Origin: Xanthomonas vesicatoria ATCC 35937
GTDB lineage: Bacteria; Pseudomonadota; Gammaproteobacteria; Xanthomonadales; Xanthomonadaceae
Length of the DNA: 64,000 bases
Assembly: GCF_001908725.1 (NCBI RefSeq)
Contig: NZ_CP018725.1
Location: forward strand, 3,348,001 to 3,412,000
Direction: 5' to 3'
Of the stretch, positions 12,845 to 21,451 are shown in pieces (the first letter of the stretch is position 1; each line of letters starts with the position of its first letter). Below the pieces are notes generated by a model. The model was not told where the DNA came from. It made no database searches and saw only the letters and a program-made list of their open reading frames with translations. The position numbers and the translations under genes were made by a program.

Positions 12845-12854
12845 TTGTATACAA
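12845..12854. promoter_or_regulatory. GntR-type operator O1 at vanA
   Basis: TTGTATACAA is a perfect ten-base palindrome with the GTATAC centre typical of GntR/FadR-subgroup operators. It lies immediately upstream of the vanA ribosome-binding site, the expected position for repression by VanR. Confidence 0.6.
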
Positions 12855-12939
12855 CCTGGGGTACGAATCGGCGCACGGCGCCGGCGTGCAAGCAGTTGAC
12901 GCGCATGCCAACGCTGGCGTCTGCTTGCAAGCGAAGTTA

Positions 12940-12947
12940 TGTATACA
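12940..12947. promoter_or_regulatory. GntR-type operator O2
   Basis: TGTATACA repeats the GTATAC core of O1, centre to centre 94 bases away, close to nine helical turns. The spacing suggests either a looped pair or separate control of the vanA and pcaI promoters by VanR. Confidence 0.45.
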
Positions 12948-12986
12948 CCGGAGACAATGTCGAGACATCACTACATTCGCAAAGTT

Positions 12987-13021
12987 GTGCGGTTATCGAA
13001 TGTAAATACCGATAATCGGAT
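12987..13021. promoter_or_regulatory. Pair of PcaR-like boxes in the pcaI promoter
   Basis: The minus strand of 12987-13001 reads ATTCGATAACCGCAC, matching 13 of 15 bases of the box described for Pseudomonas putida PcaR (GTTCGATAATCGCAC). On the plus strand, 13010-13018 reads CGATAATCG, the exact core of that box. A further inverted repeat, TACATTCG at 12972 with CGAATGTA at 12997, overlaps the first site. An IclR-type PcaR is encoded at 21452-22312. Binding is inferred; the consensus is recalled from the literature. Confidence 0.6.
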
Positions 13022-13081
13022 TGACCGAGCCATCTGGCCGGCTCTACCGTGATGGCTCGTTCGTAACCCAGGCGTGCTGCC

Positions 13082-13945
13082 ATGGCCGAAGTCGTTTCCC
13101 TGAGAGAGGCGGTGTCCCACCTGATCGCCGACGGTGATTGCGTGGCGATGGAAGGCTTCACCCATCTGATCCCGCATGCGGCCGGCCATGAGGTGATCCG
13201 CCAACGCAAGCGCGACCTGCGCCTGGTGCGCATGACCCCGGACCTGATCTACGACCAGCTGATCGGCGCCGGTTGCGCGGCGGCATTGCGGTTTTCGTGG
13301 GGCGGCAACCCGGGTGTGGGCTCGCTGCACCGCCTGCGCGATGCGGTGGAACACGCCTGGCCGCAGCCGGTGCAGATCCGCGAACACAGCCACGCCGACA
13401 TGGCCAACGCGTATGTGGCCGGCGCCTCCGGGTTGCCGTTTGCGGTGTTGCGCGGTTATGTCGGCTCGGACCTGCCGCGCGTCAACGACAGCATCAAGTT
13501 CCTGCAATGTCCCTACACCGGCGAGACGCTGGCCACCACGCCGGCGGTGAACCCCGATGTCACCGTGATCCACGCACAACAGGCCGACCGCCGCGGCAAC
13601 GTGTTGCTGTGGGGCATCCTTGGCGTGCAGAAGGAGGCGGCGCTGGCCGCGCGCAAGGTGATCGTGACGGTGGAAGAGATTGTCGACACGCTCGATGCGC
13701 CACCCAATGCCTGCATCCTGCCGCGCTGGGTGGTCGATGCGGTCTGCCATGTGCCCGGTGGCGCCGCGCCGTCGTACGCGCATGGCTACTACGCCCGCGA
13801 CAACCGGTTTTATCTTGAGTGGGACGCCATTGCGCGCGATCGCGCGCGCTTCCAGGCGTGGATCCAGACGCATATCCTGGACACCGACGACTTCGCCGCA
13901 TTCGTGCGCTTCCATGCGCACTCGCAGCAGCAGGTGGCGGCATGA
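13082..13945 (+). CDS. pcaI: 3-oxoadipate CoA-transferase, subunit A
   Basis: The 287-residue protein is the alpha subunit of a type I CoA-transferase. With PcaJ it moves CoA from succinyl-CoA to 3-oxoadipate. Family-like segments include GDCVAMEGFTHLIPHAAGHE near the N-terminus and a glycine-rich region (RFSWGGNPGVG). It is longer than the compact Pseudomonas PcaI (about 230 residues), resembling the glutaconate-type subfamily instead. Its stop overlaps the start of pcaJ by four bases (ATGA). It is the first gene of the pca operon and is divergent from vanA. Confidence 0.87.
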   Translation: MAEVVSLREAVSHLIADGDCVAMEGFTHLIPHAAGHEVIRQRKRDLRLVRMTPDLIYDQLIGAGCAAALRFSWGGNPGVGSLHRLRDAVEHAWPQPVQIREHSHADMANAYVAGASGLPFAVLRGYVGSDLPRVNDSIKFLQCPYTGETLATTPAVNPDVTVIHAQQADRRGNVLLWGILGVQKEAALAARKVIVTVEEIVDTLDAPPNACILPRWVVDAVCHVPGGAAPSYAHGYYARDNRFYLEWDAIARDRARFQAWIQTHILDTDDFAAFVRFHAHSQQQVAA

Positions 13946-14730
13946 GTGCGTACAGCACCAACGAAATGATGACCGTGGCAGCCGCGCGCCGCTTACCCGA
14001 CGAGGCGGTGTGTTTCGTCGGGATCGGCCTGCCGTCCACCGCGGCCAATCTGGCCCGGCTCACGCATGCGCCGGATGTCACCTTGATCTACGAATCCGGT
14101 CCGATCGGCGCACGCCCGGACGTGCTGCCGCTATCGATCGGCGACGGCGAGCTGGCCGAGACCGCCGACACCGTGGTCTCCACGCCGGAAATCTTTCGCT
14201 ACTGGCTGCAGGGCGGTCGCGTGGACGTGGGGTTTCTGGGCGCGGCGCAGATCGACCGTCATGCCAACCTCAACACCACCGTGATCGGCGACTACGCAGC
14301 GCCGAAGACGCGCCTGCCCGGTGCTGGCGGCGCGCCGGAAATCGCGGCAAGCGCCAAGCAGGTCTTCATCATCATGCGCCAGTCCAAACGCAGCTTCGTG
14401 CCGGCACTGGATTTCATTACCACCGTCGGGCATCTGGAGGGCGGCGATGCGCGCGCGCGCGCCGGCCTGCCCGGCGCCGGCCCCACCGTGGTGGTCACCG
14501 ACCTGTGCGTGATGGAGCCCGATCCGGTCACCCGCGAACTCACGGTCACCACGCTGCATCCGGGCATCAGCCGCGAGCAGGTGAGTGCGGCCACCGGTTG
14601 GCCGATTCGTTTTGCCGACGCACTTGCCCAGACCCCTCCGCCCACCGCGACCGAGCTGCAGGCACTGCGCGCGCTGCAGGCACGCACCGATGCCGCGCAC
14701 GGCACCCCGTCCGCCGGGGCTGAGGCATGA
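13942..14730 (+). CDS. pcaJ: 3-oxoadipate CoA-transferase, subunit B
   Basis: The 262-residue beta subunit carries the catalytic glutamate region in LIYESGPIGARP near residue 50, equivalent to the ESG motif of type I CoA-transferases that forms the glutamyl-CoA intermediate. It also has the conserved GGRVDVGFLGAAQID segment. The start overlaps pcaI by four bases, and its stop overlaps pcaF by four bases, so all three are probably translated in a coupled manner. Confidence 0.9.
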   Translation: MSAYSTNEMMTVAAARRLPDEAVCFVGIGLPSTAANLARLTHAPDVTLIYESGPIGARPDVLPLSIGDGELAETADTVVSTPEIFRYWLQGGRVDVGFLGAAQIDRHANLNTTVIGDYAAPKTRLPGAGGAPEIAASAKQVFIIMRQSKRSFVPALDFITTVGHLEGGDARARAGLPGAGPTVVVTDLCVMEPDPVTRELTVTTLHPGISREQVSAATGWPIRFADALAQTPPPTATELQALRALQARTDAAHGTPSAGAEA

Positions 14731-15935
14731 GCGAGGTCTATCTGATCGATGGTATCCGCACGCCCATCGGCCGGTACGGTGGTGCGCTGTCCAGCGTGCG
14801 CGCCGACGACCTGGGCGCGGTGCCGATCGCCGCGTTGCTGGCCCGCCATCCGCAGCTGGACCCCGCCGCGATCGACGATGTGTATCTGGGCTGCGCCAAC
14901 CAGGCCGGCGAAGACAACCGCAATGTCGCGCGTATGAGCCTGTTGCTGGCAGGCCTGCCGAGTTCGGTGCCGGGCAGCACGCTCAATCGCCTGTGCGGTT
15001 CCGGGCTGGATGCGATCGGCACGGTGGCGCGCGGTATCCGTGCCGGGGAACTGGGGCTGGCGATCGCCGGCGGTGTCGAATCGATGTCGCGCGCGCCCTG
15101 GGTCATGGGCAAGGCCGAAAACGCCTTCGCCCGCACCCAGCAACTGGAAGACACCACCATGGGCTGGCGCTTCATCAACCCGCGCCTGCAGGCCGCCTAC
15201 GGCACTGAGTTGATGGGCGAAACGGCTGAAAACGTCGCGCAGCGCTACGCAATCTCGCGCGAAGAGCAGGACGCCTTCGCCCTGCGCAGCCAGCAGCGCG
15301 TGGCCGCCGCCCAGGCCGCCGGGTTCTTCGATGCAGAGATCACCTCGGTGCCCGTGGCTGCGCGCAAGGGCGGCGATGTCGGTACCGTGGAATACGACGA
15401 GGCGCCGCGCCCGAACACCACCGCCGAGATGCTGGCCAAGCTCAAGCCGGTATTCCGCCAGCCCGGTAGCGTTACTGCCGGTAATGCGTCCGGCATCAAC
15501 GATGGTGCGGCCGCGTTGTTGCTGGCCTCGGCGCAGGCGGTGCAGGCGCATGGCCTGACCCCGCGTGCGCGCGTACTGGGTTTTGCTGCGGCAGGTGTCG
15601 AGCCGGCCTACATGGGCATGGGCCCAGTGCCGGCCACGCAGCGCCTGCTGGCCCGGCTGAACCTGCGTATCGAGCAGTTCGATGCGATCGAACTCAACGA
15701 AGCCTTCGCCGCGCAGGCGCTCGCGTGCATGCGCGCCTGCGGGTTGCCCGACGCTGCCGCACACGTCAACGCCAACGGTGGCGCCATTGCGCTCGGTCAT
15801 CCGCTGGGCATGAGCGGCGCGCGGCTTGCACTTACCTTGCTGCGGCAACTGGAAGCCAATAACGGCCGACTCGGGCTGGCCACCATGTGTATCGGCGTGG
15901 GGCAGGGCGTGGCACTGGCGCTCGAGCGCCTGTGA
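14727..15935 (+). CDS. pcaF: 3-oxoadipyl-CoA thiolase
   Basis: PcaF cleaves 3-oxoadipyl-CoA into succinyl-CoA and acetyl-CoA, the last step of the pathway. The 402 residues match the family length. The acyl-binding cysteine is Cys90 in LNRLCGSGLDA, and the C-terminal catalytic residues lie in GGAIALGHPLG and TMCIGVGQG. It overlaps pcaJ at ATGA and is followed 82 bases later by pcaH. Confidence 0.96.
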   Translation: MSEVYLIDGIRTPIGRYGGALSSVRADDLGAVPIAALLARHPQLDPAAIDDVYLGCANQAGEDNRNVARMSLLLAGLPSSVPGSTLNRLCGSGLDAIGTVARGIRAGELGLAIAGGVESMSRAPWVMGKAENAFARTQQLEDTTMGWRFINPRLQAAYGTELMGETAENVAQRYAISREEQDAFALRSQQRVAAAQAAGFFDAEITSVPVAARKGGDVGTVEYDEAPRPNTTAEMLAKLKPVFRQPGSVTAGNASGINDGAAALLLASAQAVQAHGLTPRARVLGFAAAGVEPAYMGMGPVPATQRLLARLNLRIEQFDAIELNEAFAAQALACMRACGLPDAAAHVNANGGAIALGHPLGMSGARLALTLLRQLEANNGRLGLATMCIGVGQGVALALERL

Positions 15936-16017
15936 GCCAGCCCACTGCAACCAAGTCGCTGCTACTGCACACCCACATCGCTTGACCATGCCGCACTGCG
16001 GCGCAGGAGATCTCACG

Positions 16018-16749
16018 ATGCGCGATGCCAACGTTGATCCGTCGCTTACAGACCCGCTGCTCGGCTACCGCCGTACCCGGCCTGGCACGCAGCCGGCGTA
16101 TGTGCATCCGGCTTACGCCTCCACTGCCTTGCGCGGCCCCACGCGTGCGCCTATCGATCTCCCGGCCACGCTGTCGGAAGTCACCGGCCCGCGCCTGGAT
16201 CGGCTCACCCTGGGCGAGCATGCCGCCGACCTCACCGCAGGTTTCAGTGGTCAGCCATTGGGCGAGCGCATCATCGTGTCTGGCCGCGTGCTCGACGAAA
16301 ACGGTAGGCCGGTGCGCAACAGCCTGGTGGAAGTGTGGCAATGCAATGCCGCCGGTCGTTACCAGCACGAAGGCGATCGCCACGACGCACCGCTGGACCC
16401 CAACTTCCGCGGCACCGGCCAGGTGCTCACCGATGAGTGCGGCCGCTACGTCTTCAAGACCATCAAGCCAGGTGCGTATCCGTGGCGCAATCACTACAAC
16501 GCCTGGCGGCCGGCGCATATCCATTTTTCGCTGCATGGCGATGGCATCGGGCAACGCTTGATCACCCAGATGTATTTCCCCGGCGACCCGCTGCTGGCGC
16601 ACGACCCCATCTACAACTGCGTCGACGACGCGCTGGCGCGCGAGCGCATGGTCTCCAGTTTGGACTGGGAAAACGCGGTGAGCGAATATGCGCTGGCCTA
16701 CCGCTTCGACATCGTGCTGCGCGGCCGCAAGCAAACGGTCTGGGAGTGA
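16018..16749 (+). CDS. pcaH: Protocatechuate 3,4-dioxygenase, beta subunit
   Basis: PcaH holds the ferric active site that cleaves protocatechuate to 3-carboxy-cis,cis-muconate. In the 243-residue protein the iron ligands fit the segment YPWRNHYNAWRPAHIHFS (tyrosines and the paired histidines), with an earlier tyrosine in NAAGRYQHEGD. The ATG at 16018 follows AGGAGA. Four bases separate it from pcaG. Confidence 0.96.
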   Translation: MRDANVDPSLTDPLLGYRRTRPGTQPAYVHPAYASTALRGPTRAPIDLPATLSEVTGPRLDRLTLGEHAADLTAGFSGQPLGERIIVSGRVLDENGRPVRNSLVEVWQCNAAGRYQHEGDRHDAPLDPNFRGTGQVLTDECGRYVFKTIKPGAYPWRNHYNAWRPAHIHFSLHGDGIGQRLITQMYFPGDPLLAHDPIYNCVDDALARERMVSSLDWENAVSEYALAYRFDIVLRGRKQTVWE

Positions 16750-16753
16750 CGCG

Positions 16754-17317
16754 ATGAGCCTGCACGCAACCCCCTCGCAAACGGTCGGCCCGTATTACCG
16801 GCTTGGCCTGGAACCGCTGTATCGCGACAAAATCGCGCCGGCGCATGCCACCGGCACGCAGGTGCACATCAGCGGCTGCGTCTTCGATGGTGCCGGCACC
16901 CCGGTGGCGGACGCGGTGCTGGAGCTGTGGCAAGCCGATGCCGCCGGCATCTACGCGCATGCTGCCGATGCCCGTTCTGCGGCGCACGACGCCAGTTTCG
17001 ATGGTTGGGGCCGGGTGCCAACCGATGCGCAGGGGCGTTTTCGCTTCAGCACGGTCAAGCCGGGTGCCGTCGCCGGGCCGGAGGGCAAGGCGCAGGCGGC
17101 GCATCTGACCGTGCTGGTGTTCATGCGCGGGCTGTTGCGCTGCGCATCGACGCGGCTGTACTTCGCCGACGACCCGCAGTTGGGCAGCGACCCGATTCTG
17201 GCGCTGGTACCGGCCGCGCGCCGCGACACCCTGCTGGCCCAGCCAACGGGCAATGGTGTCTACGCATGGGATATCCACATGCAGGGCGAGATGGAAACCG
17301 TGTTCTTCCGGTATTGA
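16754..17317 (+). CDS. pcaG: Protocatechuate 3,4-dioxygenase, alpha subunit
   Basis: The 187-residue alpha subunit starts with the typical TPSQTVGPYYRLGL segment and keeps the dioxygenase fold (ELWQADAAGIYAH, VKPGAV), but lacks the iron ligands carried by PcaH. The two subunits form the alpha-beta protomer of the enzyme. It immediately follows pcaH. Confidence 0.95.
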   Translation: MSLHATPSQTVGPYYRLGLEPLYRDKIAPAHATGTQVHISGCVFDGAGTPVADAVLELWQADAAGIYAHAADARSAAHDASFDGWGRVPTDAQGRFRFSTVKPGAVAGPEGKAQAAHLTVLVFMRGLLRCASTRLYFADDPQLGSDPILALVPAARRDTLLAQPTGNGVYAWDIHMQGEMETVFFRY

Positions 17318-17669
17318 TGCGCAAATTGGCAAGCACGGTGCGTGCCCCGATTTGCCGCGAGCGTCAGAGATTGAAGGAAGAAGGTCCGCCTCTGCCACAT
17401 CGCGCGCGGTGCGTTGCTCGCGCAACCGGTGTCTCCAAGTGCGGCCGATCCGGCCAGGTAGCCAGCATGCGCCACGCAGCAATCGATGAGCATGACGGCT
17501 CGCAAGCGTACGCCTTGGTGCCCAGGGCGCGGAGACAAAACCAGGTGTGCACGCGATCACCTTCGCCAGCCACGGCCGCGCTGCGGTATGTCGCGCGCAT
17601 TGCCCTAACGTCTAGTTGGCACCCCTGTGCTTCGGTGCCATGCTGCCGGCACGCCAAGAGATGCGATGC
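17318..17669. other. Intergenic stretch pcaG-pcaB without a gene
   Basis: About 350 bases separate pcaG from pcaB, an unusual gap inside an otherwise tightly packed operon. I see no convincing reading frame, terminator or promoter in it. It may hold an internal promoter for pcaBDC. Confidence 0.4.
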
Positions 17670-19022
17670 ATGAGTGCGACGTCGTTGTTGTTGGGATCCC
17701 TGTTCGGCGAGCCTGCGTGCGACGCAGTGTTCGATGATGCGGCGCGGGTGCAGGCCATGTTGCATTTCGAATCCGCGCTTGCCCGCGCGCAGGCGCAGTG
17801 CGGTGTCATTCCTGCCGAGGCTGCCGCAGCGATTGCAGCGGCCTGTCAGGTGCAGCACTACGACATGGCCGCCCTGGCGCAGGCCACCGCGCTCGCCGGT
17901 AACCCTGCCATTCCCTTGGTCAAGGCGCTGACTGCGCGCGTGGCCGCGCACGATGCGGCGGCTGCGCGCTGGGTGCATTGGGGCGCCACCAGCCAGGACG
18001 TCATCGATACCGGCAGCGTCTTGCAGCTACGCGCCGCCCTGGACCTGCTGCTGCCGCGTCTGCATCAGTTGTGCGACATCTTGGCTGCGTTGGCCGAACG
18101 CGAGCGCGACACCGGCCTGCCCGGGCGCACCCTGCTGCAGCAGGCCGTGCCGGTGACCTTCGGGCTCAAGGCGGCCGGCTGGCTGGACGCCTTGCAGCGC
18201 GCGCATCGGCGCCTGCATGCATTGCGGCACGACGCGCTGGTGCTGCAGTTCGGTAGTGCGGCCGGTACCTTGGCGTCCTTGCAGGAGCGCGGTCTGGACG
18301 TGGCCCAGGCGCTGGCGACAACCTTGGCACTGCCCCTGCCGGCGTTGCCCTGGCACACCGCGCGCGACCGCATCGTCGAGGTCGGCTGTGCGTTCGGCCT
18401 GCTTGCCGGCACGCTGGGCAAGATCGGCGGCGACGTGGTGCTGTTGATGCAATCGGAAGTCGGTGAGGCATTCGAGCCTGCGGCGGCCGGCAAGGGCGGC
18501 TCGTCGGCGATGCCGCACAAGCGCAATCCCGTGGCCAGCGTGGCGGCCGTGGCTGCGGCGACCCGTGTGCCCGGGCTGATCGCCACCTTGTTCAGCGCGA
18601 TGGCACAGCCGCATGAGCGTGCCGCCGGGCAATGGCATGCCGAATGGGACACCTTGCCGCAGATCGTGTGCCTGACCGCCGGCAGCCTGGCGCAGATGCA
18701 GGCCTGCCTGGCCGAGCTGGAACTGGACCGCACGCGCATGTGCCAGCACCTGGACAGCCATGGCGGCGTGCTCTACGCCGAGGCGGTGGTGTTCGCGCTG
18801 GCCCCGCAGCTCGGCAAGCCGCAGGCGCACGCGCTGGTCGAACAGGCGGTGGCGCGTGCGCAGGTGCAGCAGCGGCATCTGCGTGAAGTGCTGGCGGAGG
18901 ACGCCCAGGTGAGCGCGGTACTCACGCACGCGCAACTGCAGGCGGTGTTCGATAGCGACAGCTGGCGCGGCATGTCCTCGGTGTGGATCGATCGCGTACT
19001 GGCCGCCCCTCACTTCCGTTGA
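17670..19022 (+). CDS. pcaB: 3-carboxy-cis,cis-muconate cycloisomerase
   Basis: PcaB closes 3-carboxymuconate to 4-carboxymuconolactone. It belongs to the fumarase/aspartase superfamily and shows that family's signature GSSAMPHKRNP, together with the earlier GATSQDVIDTG segment. The 450-residue length is normal. The ATG at 17670 is nine bases after AAGAG; in-frame ATGs at 17661 and 17640 cannot be excluded. Confidence 0.94.
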   Translation: MSATSLLLGSLFGEPACDAVFDDAARVQAMLHFESALARAQAQCGVIPAEAAAAIAAACQVQHYDMAALAQATALAGNPAIPLVKALTARVAAHDAAAARWVHWGATSQDVIDTGSVLQLRAALDLLLPRLHQLCDILAALAERERDTGLPGRTLLQQAVPVTFGLKAAGWLDALQRAHRRLHALRHDALVLQFGSAAGTLASLQERGLDVAQALATTLALPLPALPWHTARDRIVEVGCAFGLLAGTLGKIGGDVVLLMQSEVGEAFEPAAAGKGGSSAMPHKRNPVASVAAVAAATRVPGLIATLFSAMAQPHERAAGQWHAEWDTLPQIVCLTAGSLAQMQACLAELELDRTRMCQHLDSHGGVLYAEAVVFALAPQLGKPQAHALVEQAVARAQVQQRHLREVLAEDAQVSAVLTHAQLQAVFDSDSWRGMSSVWIDRVLAAPHFR

Positions 19023-19032
19023 CGGTGCTTCG

Positions 19033-19815
19033 ATGGCTTATCTGCAATTGCCCACCCATCGCCTGCATTACCGTGTGGATGGCACCGACGGACGGCCCTG
19101 GCTGACCTTCTGCAATTCGCTCGGCACCGACCTGCACATGTGGGACGTGCAGATCGAAGCCTTCGCCCCGCATTACCGCATCCTGCGCTACGACCGCCGC
19201 GGCCATGGCGACTCGGACTCGCCGCCAGGCCCGTATAGCGTGGCCGATCTGGGGCAGGACGTGCTGGCACTGTGGGATGCCTTGCAGATCGCGCGCAGCG
19301 ATTTCTGCGGGCTGTCGATCGGCGGGCTCACCGGGCAGTGGCTGGGGCTGCATGCCGCGCACCGGCTACGTCGGCTGGTGGTGTGCGCCACCGCGCAAAA
19401 GATTGGCAGTAGCGCCACCTGGGAAACCCGTATCGAGCAGGTGCGCAGCGAGGGCCTGCCGATGCTGATCGATACCACGCTGCAGCGTTGGTTTACGCCG
19501 GAGTTTGCCATCAGCCACGCGCAGCGCCTGGACATGATCGCCGCCGCCTTCGTCTCCACCTCGCCGGACGGTTACATCGCCTGCTGCCAGGCGGTGGCCG
19601 AAGCGGATTTCCGCGGTGCGCTGGATGGGCTGGGCCTGCCGCTGCTCGCCCTGGCCGGCGACGACGACCCGGTGTGCCCGCCGCCGGACCTGCGCGAGAT
19701 CGCCTACGCCGCGCCCGACGGACAGTACGCCCAGGTGCCCGGCCGCCACATCTGCAATCTGGAATCTCCGGCTGCGTTCAACGACGCGGTGCTGGGGTTC
19801 CTGCAAGCCGACTGA
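19033..19815 (+). CDS. pcaD: 3-oxoadipate enol-lactonase
   Basis: PcaD hydrolyses 3-oxoadipate enol-lactone to 3-oxoadipate. The 260-residue alpha/beta hydrolase has its nucleophile Ser95 in CGLSIGGL, an acid in DDDPVCPP, and the catalytic histidine in PGRHICNLES. It starts ten bases after pcaB and is followed by pcaC; the two remain separate genes, unlike the pcaL fusion found in some bacteria. Confidence 0.95.
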   Translation: MAYLQLPTHRLHYRVDGTDGRPWLTFCNSLGTDLHMWDVQIEAFAPHYRILRYDRRGHGDSDSPPGPYSVADLGQDVLALWDALQIARSDFCGLSIGGLTGQWLGLHAAHRLRRLVVCATAQKIGSSATWETRIEQVRSEGLPMLIDTTLQRWFTPEFAISHAQRLDMIAAAFVSTSPDGYIACCQAVAEADFRGALDGLGLPLLALAGDDDPVCPPPDLREIAYAAPDGQYAQVPGRHICNLESPAAFNDAVLGFLQAD

Positions 19816-19841
19816 TCTTTTCCGTATGACGAGGATGCCCC

Positions 19842-20228
19842 ATGCACGAAGACGAACGCTATCAAGCCGGCCTGCGTGAACGCCGGCGCGTGCTGGGCGA
19901 TGCGCATGTGGAGCGCTCGCTGGCCGCGCGCACCGAGCTCACCACCGAATTCCAGGACCTGATCACCCGGTATGCCTGGGGCACCATCTGGACCCGCGAC
20001 GGCCTGCCTGCGCACACCCGCTCGTTGATCACCTTGTCGATGATGGTCGCGCTGGGCCACGACGAAGAATTCAAGCTGCATGTGCGCGCCGCGCGCAACA
20101 ATGGCGTCACCGCCGAGCAGATCAAGGAAGTGCTGCTGCAGGCGGCGATTTACTGCGGCGTACCGGCGGCCAATCACGCCTTTGCGCTGGCCAAACCGAT
20201 CCTGGAAGAACAGGCGGCCGAGATGTGA
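19842..20228 (+). CDS. pcaC: 4-carboxymuconolactone decarboxylase
   Basis: The 128-residue protein is a small helical decarboxylase that turns 4-carboxymuconolactone into 3-oxoadipate enol-lactone. Family residues are visible in YAWGTIWTRDGL, RSLITLSMMVALGH and the C-terminal YCGVPAANHAFALA. It lies 26 bases after pcaD and completes the set of pathway enzymes encoded here. Confidence 0.95.
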   Translation: MHEDERYQAGLRERRRVLGDAHVERSLAARTELTTEFQDLITRYAWGTIWTRDGLPAHTRSLITLSMMVALGHDEEFKLHVRAARNNGVTAEQIKEVLLQAAIYCGVPAANHAFALAKPILEEQAAEM

Positions 20229-20298
20229 TCCGGTCTGCAGCGTCGCTTTCGCGTCTGCCTGCCCTGCCAGGCAGCCTGCCGAGTCCACCGCGCCCATC

Positions 20299-21241
20299 AT
20301 GAGAGACCGCATGACGTTCCGACCCGCCTGCCTGCTCCTGCTGCTGTTGTTGGTCTCGCTGGCCGCCGGCGCACAGCCGCAGCCCGGGCCGGGCACTCGG
20401 TTGGCGCAGGTGCGCGCCGACGATGGCCAAGACACTGGCGGTGTGGTCGCGCGTTCCGGCCCAGCCGCGTGGAACGGTGCTGCTGGTGCATGGCCGCACC
20501 TGGAGTTCGCTGCCCAACTTCGACCTGCAGGTGCCTGGCGAAGCGGCCGACTCCCGCTCGGTGCTGGCCGCCTTTGCACGCGCCGGGCTCGCCGCCTATG
20601 CGGTGGACCTGCGCGGCTACGGCAGCAGTGCGCGCGACCGCAGCGGGTGGAATACGCCAGCGCGTGCGGTGCGCGATGTCGAGCAAGTGCTGGCCTGGGT
20701 CGGCCGGCAACATCCCGGCTTGCCGTCGCCCGCCTTGATTGGCTATTCCAACGGCGCGCGGGTGGCGCTGCTGATAGGCCAGCAACAGCCGCAGGCGGCG
20801 TCTGCGCTGGTACTGTATGGCTTCCCCGACGATGTCGACGCGCCGCCCACCGATACGCCAACCTCCGCTAAGCCCTTACGCGCGCGTACCACTACCGCCG
20901 CGGCCGGCGAGGATTTCATCACCGCCCAGGCGGCGGCGCCCGGTGTACGCGCGGCCTACCAGGCGCAGGCGGTGGCCGCCGACCCGGTGCGCACGGACTG
21001 GCGCGCGATGGAGCAGTTCGCGTTCCGGCCCGAGCTGGTCACGAGGTTGCCGGTGCTGCTGCTGCGGGGTGTCGATGACCCGATCGCCACGCAGGCGGAC
21101 AACGCGCATCTGTTCGCGCGCCTGCATAGCGAAGACCACAGCTGGGTCACGTTGCCGCACGCCGATCATGTGGCGCATGTGGAAGACTCCCACGTCGCCT
21201 GGGTGGAGACGGTGGTGGGTTTCCTGCGTCGGCCGCGCTGA
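20299..21241 (+). pseudogene. Secreted alpha/beta hydrolase split by a one-base frameshift
   Basis: An ATG at 20299 (or 20311) opens a signal peptide (MTFRPACLLLLLLLVSLAAGA) followed by the start of a mature protein, in frame 1. The body of an alpha/beta hydrolase follows in frame 2, beginning at about 20423 (KTLAVWSRVP), with its nucleophile in GYSNGARVAL and its histidine in LPHADHV. The two halves join smoothly if one C of GGCC at 20427-20428 is removed (ADDG then KTLAV). As written, either the protein is broken, or a 272-residue cytoplasmic form starts at the ATG at 20423. A sequencing error is also possible. It follows pcaC by 70 bases. Confidence 0.7.
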
Positions 21242-21451
21242 GTCTCCGCGCGCATGATGCGCAGGTGTTGAGGTATTGCAGGGGAACACGCGACGAAAGC
21301 TCTGTTGGCTGCATACGAGGCAAAGACAGACAGATGTATGTGGCGCGCAGGTACCGCTTATGTGCGGGCAGAGCCCCGCCACGCGCGGCACGCGGATCTC
21401 CGCCGCTTTGCTCAGGATCGGGTGCTGTTCCACCGCAGGACGCCGCACGCG

